This document shows positions 1 to 6,093 of a stretch of DNA of 20,178 bases, piece after piece (position 1 is the stretch's first letter; each line of letters starts with the position of its first letter). The notes below the pieces were generated by a model that was not told the origin of the DNA, did not search any database, and saw nothing but the letters and a program-made list of their open reading frames with translations. The stretch lies in assembly GCA_964628215.1 (NCBI GenBank), contig CAZVNF010000065.1, positions 1-20,178 on the forward strand, written 5' to 3'. This stretch comes from CAIVAT01 sp964628215 (lineage in GTDB: Bacteria > Bacteroidota > Bacteroidia > Bacteroidales > FEN-979). A program made the position numbers and the translations under genes.

Positions 1-2
1 TA

Positions 3-480
3 TGCTCCGGAACATCGGTTACATATACAGCAACGCCCACCAATGGAGGAACCACACCTGCTTACCAGTGGAAAGTGAACGGAACCAATGCACCAGGAGC
101 AACCAATGCCAGCTATTCCTTTGTACCAGCCAATAATGATTTGGTTTCCTGTGTTCTGACCTCCAATGCTACCTGTCCAACAGGTAATCCGGCGACCTCG
201 AATACGATCAATATGACCGTAAATCCAAATATTCCGATAAGTGTTTCGATCGCGGCATCAGCAAACCCCGTCCCGGCAGGCACTACAGTCACATTTAATG
301 CCACCCCAATCAATGGCGGTATATCACCGGTATTCACATGGAAGGTAAACGGACTCAATATCCCGGGTGCAACATCATCAAACTATACATTCACCCCTTC
401 TGATGGGGATATTATATCATGTACTTTGCTGTCAAATGCCACGTGTGCTGTAAATAACCCTGCTGTATCAAATGAAGTGA
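3..480 (+). repeat. Two tandem 90-residue coding repeats
   Basis: The codons for WKVNG occur at 69-83 and 339-353, giving a period of 270 bp or 90 residues. Conserved landmarks are ATPxNGG, WKVNG, PGAT, and SNATC followed by NPA.SN. The array probably continues upstream of the window. Protein-level similarity is clear while many third positions differ, so the duplication is not recent. Confidence 0.8.
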
Positions 481-1034
481 TCATGTTGATTGCAGGTATT
501 CCTGCAGAGTTGGTACTTCAAAATATAAATATTACAGAAACAATATGTTACAATGCAATTGGAATAATTACTGTTGCAGGTGCTGGTTCCACATTCACGG
601 TTCAAAACAATGGCAATGTTACCATGATCGCGGGGCAAATGATTAAATACCTCCAGGGAACAAGAATAATGCCGGGGGGGTACCTGCATGGCTACATCAC
701 TGCAAATAGCCAGTTTTGCGGCACCAAGTCGCCTACCATCGGCTCTGTTACCGATAGTGTCACGATCAATCAAATCAGTGCGACCGAACTTTTCTTCACA
801 GTGTACCCCAATCCTACTGATGGTCAATTTACTCTTGAATTGACAAAAGCTGGCAAACAGGATTTTATCCGGATCGAAATGTATAATATGACCGGTAAAA
901 AGATCTTTTCAAGAATAACTTCCGTTGTTGGAAAGCAAGTCCTTTCATTGTCCGGAAACCCCTCCGGAATATATTTAATCAAGGTCGTATCCGAAAATCA
1001 AACAGGAACGGCAAGAATAATAAAACGTCAATAA
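3..1034 (+). CDS. T9SS-secreted repeat protein, 3' end (5' truncated by window)
   Basis: The reading frame is open from the window edge, so the true start lies upstream; the ATG at 75 falls inside a repeat and is not the start. The visible part has two Ig/PKD-like repeats of about 90 residues sharing WKVNG, PGAT..SY/NYTF and CxLxSNATC. A divergent segment follows. The last 75 or so residues look like a type A T9SS sorting domain: YPNPTDGQFTLEL, then YNMTGKKIF, then PSGIYLIKVV and a basic end, RIIKRQ. Such proteins cross the outer membrane through the type IX system and are usually anchored or released at the surface. The two Cys per repeat may form a disulphide. A run of seven G lies at 674-680 in the frame. 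No catalytic domain is visible, so an adhesin or structural role is a guess. It is separated from the next gene by 307 bp and probably unrelated to the lipid locus. Confidence 0.88.
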   Translation, partial: CSGTSVTYTATPTNGGTTPAYQWKVNGTNAPGATNASYSFVPANNDLVSCVLTSNATCPTGNPATSNTINMTVNPNIPISVSIAASANPVPAGTTVTFNATPINGGISPVFTWKVNGLNIPGATSSNYTFTPSDGDIISCTLLSNATCAVNNPAVSNEVIMLIAGIPAELVLQNINITETICYNAIGIITVAGAGSTFTVQNNGNVTMIAGQMIKYLQGTRIMPGGYLHGYITANSQFCGTKSPTIGSVTDSVTINQISATELFFTVYPNPTDGQFTLELTKAGKQDFIRIEMYNMTGKKIFSRITSVVGKQVLSLSGNPSGIYLIKVVSENQTGTARIIKRQ

Positions 1035-1341
1035 ATACCCCGTTTCTTTCAGCTGTGAATTTGCGTTGAACCCCAAAATCAGCCTGGATTAGCTTATCTC
1101 CGGCGTGGACTTGTTACGCCAAACAATATCTTTATACTACTGATATTTAATCATTTACCAGGCATTCCTTCGGTAACGAATAGTGGTTTTCCAGAAAGAA
1201 AAATTACAAATACCCCCAATTGCGTTCGCCTCATTTCCAACCGATATTTACTGAAGTTATTTGCATCACAAAATCAGATCGGAGAAAAAGAGAAACCACA
1301 CAGTACTTTTTGAAAATCAACCAGCACTAATATCTCATCTC
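1035..1341. other. Intergenic gap with little recognisable content
   Basis: About 307 bp without a convincing gene. It holds a small imperfect hairpin (GGCGT at 1102-1106 with ACGCC at 1116-1120) that lacks a following T tract. TATCTTTA at 1127-1134 matches 7 of 8 bases of the Bacteroidetes -7 element but lies about 200 bp from the next start codon. Neither is strong enough to call. Confidence 0.5.
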
Positions 1342-2418
1342 ATGAAATCAAAACTACTCAGATCCGGAATCACACTCATCCTTATCACATTCATAGCTCT
1401 TATTGGGTGTCAAAAAGAGGTTGACGAAATTCAGCCAGATCCTGAAGCAGCCCAACCAGGTTCAGGTTTGAAAGTAAATGCAACCGGAAAAATATTGTCG
1501 GGAGTGGTAAATGGCACTTATAAAGCAGGTACCAGATTAAATCTCAGCAACACTATTACCCTTAAAGTGAATGTTTATACAATTGGTTATTACACTATTA
1601 TAAGTACCACCGCCAATGGAATAACCTTTTCAAAAAGCGGGAGTTTTGCATATAAAGGGATACAGGATGTAATTTTATACGGTAATGGCACCCCTCTTGC
1701 CACCGGAGTTAATGCGTTCAATATCTCCTTCAATACAGCTATTACCCTGAATGTGGTGACTGTAAGCGGCACTGGAATTGTTCAAAGTTCATGCAATAAC
1801 AGTTATACCTATTTTCAGGTTGCGAATCACAAAACATTGAAAGTATGGCTCGACCGTAATTTGGGAGCTTCCCAAGTGGCTACTTCCGCTATTGATCACC
1901 TTGCATATGGTTCATTCTTTCAGTGGGGTCGGTTAAATGATGGTCATCAATGTGTTTCATGGGCAAATGCATATACCGGGGTTGGTTTGAATGGAACTAC
2001 CTCATCAACGAGTTCGTCAAACACGCCAGGACACTCCCTTTTCATTAAAAGTTCAGGAACTCCCTGGGATTGGCGTGTACCACAAAATAACACTCTGTGG
2101 CAAGGTGTATCAGGCGCAAACAATCCCTGTCCATCAGGTTTCCGCCTTCCCACTTCCGCTGAATTGAATGAAGAAAGTTTATCCTGGGCCTCCAGAAATA
2201 CTGCCGGTGCGTTTAGTTCCCCGCTGAAATGGGCTGTGGCCGGATACCGCGAATTCTATGACGGGACCATTTATGATGCCGGGGTTTCAGGTGCTGTATG
2301 GTCGAGTACTATAGCTAATACATCCAAATCAATGATTCTTTGGATTTCATCAGAAGAAGCATATACCCTGGATGATTTTCGCGCTGAAGGATATTCTGTA
2401 CGTTGCATTAAAAATTAA
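1342..2418 (+). CDS. FISUMP-domain lipoprotein
   Basis: The product is 358 residues from the ATG at 1342. I prefer this to the in-frame TTG at 1261 because it places a signal peptide directly at the N-terminus: KSKLLR, then a hydrophobic stretch, then the lipobox ALIGC with Cys23 as the lipidated residue. The C-terminal half matches the Fibrobacter succinogenes major paralogous domain (FISUMP): VWLDRNLG, a YGSFFQWGR segment, CPSGFRLPTSAEL, then WSST and a closing SVRCIKN. This domain is common in surface lipoproteins of Bacteroidota and has no settled biochemical role. Residues 40-150 are a beta-rich, Thr/Asn-rich region without a recognised domain. A stem-loop and an intrinsic terminator follow, so the gene looks monocistronic and separate from the lipid locus downstream. 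Confidence 0.85.
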   Translation: MKSKLLRSGITLILITFIALIGCQKEVDEIQPDPEAAQPGSGLKVNATGKILSGVVNGTYKAGTRLNLSNTITLKVNVYTIGYYTIISTTANGITFSKSGSFAYKGIQDVILYGNGTPLATGVNAFNISFNTAITLNVVTVSGTGIVQSSCNNSYTYFQVANHKTLKVWLDRNLGASQVATSAIDHLAYGSFFQWGRLNDGHQCVSWANAYTGVGLNGTTSSTSSSNTPGHSLFIKSSGTPWDWRVPQNNTLWQGVSGANNPCPSGFRLPTSAELNEESLSWASRNTAGAFSSPLKWAVAGYREFYDGTIYDAGVSGAVWSSTIANTSKSMILWISSEEAYTLDDFRAEGYSVRCIKN

Positions 2419-2467
2419 CATTTGGATATAATTCCTGAGGCAGGATAATTTGCCTTTTTTAAGTAGC

Positions 2468-2495
2468 TTTTCTAAATTGTGGTTGGTTTAGAAAA
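2468..2495 (+). other. Perfect 9-bp stem-loop downstream of lipoprotein gene
   Basis: TTTTCTAAA at 2468-2476 pairs perfectly with TTTAGAAAA at 2487-2495 across a 10-nt loop. No T tract follows, so it may protect the 3' end or assist the terminator just downstream. Confidence 0.45.
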
Positions 2496-2507
2496 TTCTC
2501 CCCCCGT

Positions 2508-2549
2508 GAAACCCCGAAAAGCATTTGCTTATTTGGGGTTTCCTTTTTT
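2508..2549 (+). terminator. Rho-independent terminator
   Basis: GAAACCCC at 2508-2515 pairs with GGGGTTTC at 2535-2542, and an inner AAGC/GCTT extends the stem. A run of six T at 2544-2549 follows. It lies about 90 bp after the lipoprotein gene and just before the promoter of the lipid locus, insulating the two. Confidence 0.75.
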
Positions 2550-2568
2550 CACCGGTCACTTTTTTTTC

Positions 2569-2576
2569 TATTTTTG
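2569..2576 (+). promoter_or_regulatory. Bacteroidetes -7 promoter element (TANNTTTG)
   Basis: TATTTTTG matches TANNTTTG exactly and lies 30 bp before the chosen ATG at 2607. The -33 position has only a T-rich stretch ending TTTC at about 2547-2550. It directly follows the terminator and is a reasonable start for the first operon. Confidence 0.55.
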
Positions 2577-2606
2577 CAGACTGGCCCACACTTAACTTGC
2601 TGCACA

Positions 2607-2993
2607 ATGCTTTCAGGTTTTTTTTTTGATATTCAATCATTTACAATAGAACATACCGACGAAATCCAGCAGAAAGTCATTGCATTGCTGCTACTCAATG
2701 AATCCCATCCGATATACCTGGGACACTTTCCCGGGAACCCGGTTGTTCCAGGTGTATGCCAGATCCAGATGCTTAAGGAACTTGTTGAGAAAACCCTGAA
2801 TTATCAGGTTAACCTCATCGAATCGGACAATATTAAATTTTTAAAGATGATCAATCCGCAGGTAAATCCCCTCCTGGAATGCAACCTGCTTCTCAGTAAA
2901 AACAGCGACCAGCAATTTATTGTCAATGCGACCATCGCATCCGGACCTGTCATATTCTTAAAATTCAAGGGAAAATTCGAAATTGCCGGATAA
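2607..2993 (+). CDS. FabZ-like 3-hydroxyacyl-ACP dehydratase (hotdog fold)
   Basis: The product is 128 residues from the ATG at 2607; an earlier in-frame TTG at 2574 overlaps the putative promoter. The hotdog signature GHFPGNPVVPGV lies at residues 39-50, with His40 at the FabZ catalytic His position. FabZ carries a catalytic Glu 14 residues after this His (HFPGKPIFPGVLILE in E. coli); here that position is Gln54 (PGVCQIQ). From family knowledge such proteins dehydrate 3-hydroxyacyl-ACP to trans-2-enoyl-ACP. The Gln makes full activity uncertain, though related stand-alone proteins in Bacteroidota lipid clusters may share it. A run of ten T (2618-2627) covers codons 4-7. The stop codon directly abuts the ATG of the thioesterase gene, implying co-translation. 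Confidence 0.78.
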   Translation: MLSGFFFDIQSFTIEHTDEIQQKVIALLLLNESHPIYLGHFPGNPVVPGVCQIQMLKELVEKTLNYQVNLIESDNIKFLKMINPQVNPLLECNLLLSKNSDQQFIVNATIASGPVIFLKFKGKFEIAG

Positions 2994-3383
2994 ATGTCGA
3001 AAAAACTATCCATAACCTTTACTGCCAGAGGCTACGAACTTGATTCCTATAATCACATCAACAATGCGGTTTACCTCAATTATTTTGAACATGCCCGCTG
3101 GGAATTCTTCAGGGAACTGGATTTGTACGGATTTCTGAAGGGAAGTGACAATTTTCCCGTGGTAACAGATGTACATATTCGGTACCAGAGGGAAATCCGG
3201 TTGTTTGATGAACTCAGAATCGAATCTTTCTGTATTCAGCACAAACCCTATCTCATCTTTCAACAGAAAATCATCAATCTGACCACCGCCTATACCGCCG
3301 CCCGGGCCACCACAAAACTCATTTTTATTGATAAGGATAAAGTACCCATTGATGTTCCTGCTGAAATTTTAATTAAAATTTAA
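2994..3383 (+). CDS. 4HBT-family acyl thioesterase (YbgC/FadM-like)
   Basis: The product is 129 residues, normal for a single-domain 4-hydroxybenzoyl-CoA-type hotdog thioesterase. The signature is near the N-terminus: LDSYNHINNAVYLNYFE at residues 16-32, with Asp17 at the expected nucleophile/general-base position and the aromatic-rich helix ARWEFF following. The family hydrolyses acyl-CoA or acyl-ACP thioesters in the cytoplasm. In this setting it could release a finished or aberrant chain from the ACP, or clear mis-primed intermediates. Its ATG immediately follows the TAA of the FabZ-like gene with no gap. The next gene begins 55 bp downstream. Substrate cannot be told from sequence alone. 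Confidence 0.82.
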   Translation: MSKKLSITFTARGYELDSYNHINNAVYLNYFEHARWEFFRELDLYGFLKGSDNFPVVTDVHIRYQREIRLFDELRIESFCIQHKPYLIFQQKIINLTTAYTAARATTKLIFIDKDKVPIDVPAEILIKI

Positions 3384-3438
3384 ACAGTAAACAACACTGG
3401 GTCAAACTGTTATAAGACCATCAATTAACGTTAAACAG

Positions 3439-4191
3439 ATGAATAAAATGGCTGCAGTAAAATTTGAGGTGACCGATTCGATAGGGATCATTTCCCTGAA
3501 TAATCCACCCGCCAATGAACTGCAACATCCTGAATTTATCCCGCCCGGACAATTCACCGAATGGACCTCTGCTCCATCTCTCAAGGGATTGATCATCAAA
3601 GGTGAAGGGAAAAATTTTTCGGCCGGCGGCAACCTGCAGGCCATTTTCAGTGCCGGACACAGCCCTGGCGAACTCAACTCCATGATGGAAAATGGTCTGA
3701 AATTGCTCAATCAAATCCAAAACCTGGAAATACCTGTAATCGCTTCAATTAACCGTGTTTGCTTTGGCGGTGGACTTGAAATTGCCCTGGCCTGTCATAT
3801 CAGGGTCGCATCAGAAAATGCACTGCTGGCATTTCCGGAATCAAACCAGAACCTGATGCCGGGGATGGGAGGATCTGTAAGGCTTTCTGCCATTGCCGGA
3901 TTGGCTGTGTCAGCGAAGATGATCCTTGGGGGTGATATGGTCAACGCTGCTGATGCGAAAGAGATCGGCCTTATTGATTACATCGCACCAAAGGACCAGG
4001 CTTTTGAATTTGCCTGGACTCTGATGCAGAAAATGACCCATAACCGTCCTGTTAAGGTCATCAGGGCCATCATGAAAACCCTCAGAAATGCATCCATACT
4101 TTCACCGGAGGAGGCCATGAAAGAAGAGACAATCCTGTTTTGTTCCCTGGCAAAAGATGAGGCAAACCGCCGAAAAACCGGGGAGGTCTGA
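3439..4191 (+). CDS. Enoyl-CoA hydratase/isomerase-family protein (crotonase fold), full length
   Basis: The product is 250 residues, close to the 255-265 usual for crotonases. The first oxyanion-hole segment is NFSAGGNL (59-66). The second is CFGGGLE (108-114), followed by FPES (132-135) and PGMGG. Glu114 and Glu134 match the two catalytic Glu of rat enoyl-CoA hydratase (144 and 164), with the same 20-residue spacing. Hydratase or dehydratase chemistry is therefore plausible. The C-terminal helical region is complete. An alternative start is the ATG at 3448. The second crotonase gene follows after only 3 bp. In this locus it may dehydrate 3-hydroxyacyl or hydrate enoyl thioesters; whether on CoA or ACP is unknown. 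Isomerase or decarboxylase activity is also possible for the fold. Confidence 0.85.
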   Translation: MNKMAAVKFEVTDSIGIISLNNPPANELQHPEFIPPGQFTEWTSAPSLKGLIIKGEGKNFSAGGNLQAIFSAGHSPGELNSMMENGLKLLNQIQNLEIPVIASINRVCFGGGLEIALACHIRVASENALLAFPESNQNLMPGMGGSVRLSAIAGLAVSAKMILGGDMVNAADAKEIGLIDYIAPKDQAFEFAWTLMQKMTHNRPVKVIRAIMKTLRNASILSPEEAMKEETILFCSLAKDEANRRKTGEV

Positions 4192-4194
4192 TTC

Positions 4195-4842
4195 ATGACA
4201 ATACATTGGATTATCGAAAACAATATCGGCCGGCTAACGATCAATCAGCCTCCCGCCAACAGCATGACCATGGCGTTTTTTCGGGAATTCCGGCTATTGA
4301 TGAACCATATTCAATCGATACCCCGGTTGAAAGCCATCATCATCACCGGAAATGGCAGACATTATTCCTCGGGTGCAGATATAAGTGAATTGCTCGAACA
4401 GGTTGACCATCAAACCATGCTGGAGAATTACCGGGCATTTCTTTCTCTTGAGCAATCAGCCATTCCTGTTATTTCCGCCATCCGTGGTGTGTGCCTTGGT
4501 TCTGCAATGGAATTGGCTTTGTGCAGCCATTTCAGAATATGTGTTCCGGATTCAGTGCTTGGGTTACCGGAATCAACCTATAATCTGATCCCCGGAATAG
4601 GGGGAGCACACCGAATTGCGAAACTTACGGGTAAAGCACAAGCAATATCCCTGGTCCTCGGTGGCAATACTTTTTCAGGAGCTGATGCGTTGCAAATGGG
4701 AATTGTCGATGCTATCGTCTCAAAAGATAAACTGATGCCCGTTGCATTGGAATTTGCAGGTTCATTGCCTGGATACATTCAAATGAATGATCGCAAATTA
4801 TTGATATATAAATATTTAAAACCATTACTTGCGGATGCATAA
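4195..4842 (+). CDS. Second crotonase-fold protein, short form
   Basis: The product is 215 residues and pairs with the crotonase gene just upstream, 3 bp away. Visible motifs are HYSSGADI (56-63), GVCLGSAME (98-106), GLPEST (123-128) and PGIGG. Glu106 and Glu126 keep the catalytic spacing of 20, but the usual GGG before the first Glu is GSA. The protein ends about 35-40 residues earlier than a typical crotonase and lacks most of the C-terminal helices that help form the trimer. I see no frameshift: the end overlaps the next gene's start (ATGCATAA) in operon fashion, so the short form looks natural. It may work as a heteromer with its neighbour or catalyse a different step such as isomerisation or decarboxylation. 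Confidence 0.8.
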   Translation: MTIHWIIENNIGRLTINQPPANSMTMAFFREFRLLMNHIQSIPRLKAIIITGNGRHYSSGADISELLEQVDHQTMLENYRAFLSLEQSAIPVISAIRGVCLGSAMELALCSHFRICVPDSVLGLPESTYNLIPGIGGAHRIAKLTGKAQAISLVLGGNTFSGADALQMGIVDAIVSKDKLMPVALEFAGSLPGYIQMNDRKLLIYKYLKPLLADA

Positions 4843-5953
4843 CTCTAAAACATATGTGAGGGTGGCAGGCAGTGGTTCGTTCCTGCCCGGGTTACCGGTT
4901 CCCGCTGATGAAGTAGATCTCTACCTGGGAGAATTGACACATGCTCCTGAAAAAACCAGGAAATGGCTCAGCCGTGTCCGTTTGTTGATGAAGGAGTTGC
5001 TGGAGGTGGAATACTATCATTTTGCCCTGGATCCGGTCACACGTAAGTTTACCGAAGATAATGTCACCATGTCGGTAAAAGCCTCACTTGAAGCCCTCAG
5101 CAATGCCGGTATGAAACCCGGTGAAATTGACCTGATCGTTTACGGAAGTGCGCACCAGGACCAGATGCCGACTGCCAGTGTTCGCATCCAGGAAGCGCTG
5201 GGAATAGAGCAATGTGCCGAAATCTCTGTCCATGCCAATTGTACTTCAGCCTATAAAGCGCTTCTGCTGGGGGCCGACCTGATCCGGAATGGCCGTTACA
5301 AGACGGCGCTGGTGGTATCTGCAGGAATCTCATCTTCAGAATTGGTTGCCGAATACTACAATCAACCGCTGGTTAAAAAAGAAGAGCTGTTTTTACGGTA
5401 CTTCCTCAGCGACGGTGCAGCTGCACTCATTCTCCAGGCTGCAGATACCTGTGAAAACGGTCTCTTTGTTGAATATAACTATATTGAATCCATCGGCGGC
5501 AGCAAACCTTCCGCCATGGGTAATAAACGGCCGGCTTACTACATGAATCCTAAAGAGGAGTTTGAATTGGGGTATCATCACCTGGCCCAGATGTTCCAGC
5601 AAGAACTCCGCGAAAATTTTCACGAACCCGACGGATCCGTATTCCTGAAGGGCTTAAAGCGTATGCTGGCCAGGTACCCTGTTGATCCGGGTAAGATCAA
5701 ATTCTTCCAGGTTAACTTTCCATCAAAACATATTGCAGAACTGATCATGGATGAATGTGCCATGCTGGGAATTGACCGGGAGAAACTCTATTCAAAAATG
5801 GCTTCAATGGGGTACATCGGTCCGCCAATGGCATTGCTTTGTCTCGACAGGATCAGGAAAGAAGAAACCCTGGCTGCCGGGGATGTCATTCTTAGCTTCG
5901 TAACGGAGGTGAGCAAGTTTATGCAGGGGGGATATGTGATGAGGCAGTGGTGA
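4835..5953 (+). CDS. KASIII/FabH-like thiolase-fold protein with altered triad
   Basis: The product is 372 residues from the ATG at 4835, which overlaps the previous stop by 8 bp; a TTG two codons earlier is less likely. The thiolase fold is clear: GEIDLIVYGSAHQDQMP, then VHANCTSAY with nucleophile Cys136, then LSDGAAALIL. FabH enzymes also need a His (HQAN) and an Asn (GNTS). Here the matching segments read FFQVNFPSKHI (290-300) and MGYIGPPM (325-332), so neither residue is at its usual place by eye. The closest candidates are Asn294 or His299, and Tyr327. The protein may act as an acyltransferase or chain-priming enzyme, like other FabH relatives with altered triads, rather than a decarboxylative condensing enzyme. 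It lacks the motifs of HMG-CoA synthase. Confidence 0.8.
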   Translation: MHNSKTYVRVAGSGSFLPGLPVPADEVDLYLGELTHAPEKTRKWLSRVRLLMKELLEVEYYHFALDPVTRKFTEDNVTMSVKASLEALSNAGMKPGEIDLIVYGSAHQDQMPTASVRIQEALGIEQCAEISVHANCTSAYKALLLGADLIRNGRYKTALVVSAGISSSELVAEYYNQPLVKKEELFLRYFLSDGAAALILQAADTCENGLFVEYNYIESIGGSKPSAMGNKRPAYYMNPKEEFELGYHHLAQMFQQELRENFHEPDGSVFLKGLKRMLARYPVDPGKIKFFQVNFPSKHIAELIMDECAMLGIDREKLYSKMASMGYIGPPMALLCLDRIRKEETLAAGDVILSFVTEVSKFMQGGYVMRQW

Positions 5954-5954
5954 T

Positions 5955-6001
5955 GGGGTGGACGGGTGGACAGGGGGACAGGTGGACAAGGGGACTTGGG
6001 G
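5955..6001 (+). repeat. G-rich short tandem repeat
   Basis: Imperfect 8-9 bp units of the form GGTGGACA, GGGGGACA and AGGGGACT run from just after the KASIII-like stop. At least four runs of three or more G occur on one strand, so a G-quadruplex is conceivable. Not coding. Confidence 0.6.
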
Positions 6002-6019
6002 AGTGAATGAATATTTATT

Positions 6020-6079
6020 GCCGTCAGCTTTAGCTGACGGTTTAAGGGATAATTATACGAATCAGGGGCTTCAGCCCCA
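6020..6079. repeat. REP-like pair of palindromes
   Basis: Two compact hairpins lie 24 bp apart. The first is CCGTCAGCT (6021-6029) with AGCTGACGG (6032-6040), a perfect 9-bp stem with a 2-nt loop. The second is GGGGCT (6065-6070) with AGCCCC (6073-6078), a perfect 6-bp stem with a 2-nt loop. This layout resembles the repetitive extragenic palindromes mobilised by RAYT transposases. No transposase gene is nearby. It could also attenuate or stabilise the transcript between the KASIII-like gene and the radical SAM gene. Confidence 0.55.
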
Positions 6080-6093
6080 TTAATTTTTCAGTT

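Noticed and set aside
674..680. Run of seven G in the T9SS gene as a phase-variation switch
   Set aside because: It is short, the frame is intact to the sorting domain, and nothing else suggests switching.
468..827. Minus-strand open frame inside the T9SS protein gene
   Set aside because: It is antisense to a well-supported coding region and shows no recognisable domain.
1102..1120. Small hairpin as terminator of the T9SS gene
   Set aside because: The stem is only five strong pairs and no T tract follows.
3439..5953. A classical beta-branching (HMG-CoA synthase) cassette made of two ECH proteins and a synthase
   Set aside because: The thiolase-fold protein has FabH-like HANCTSAY and SDGAAALIL motifs and no HMG-CoA synthase signature, and no Cys-less decarboxylating KS is present. 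Only the paired crotonases fit.
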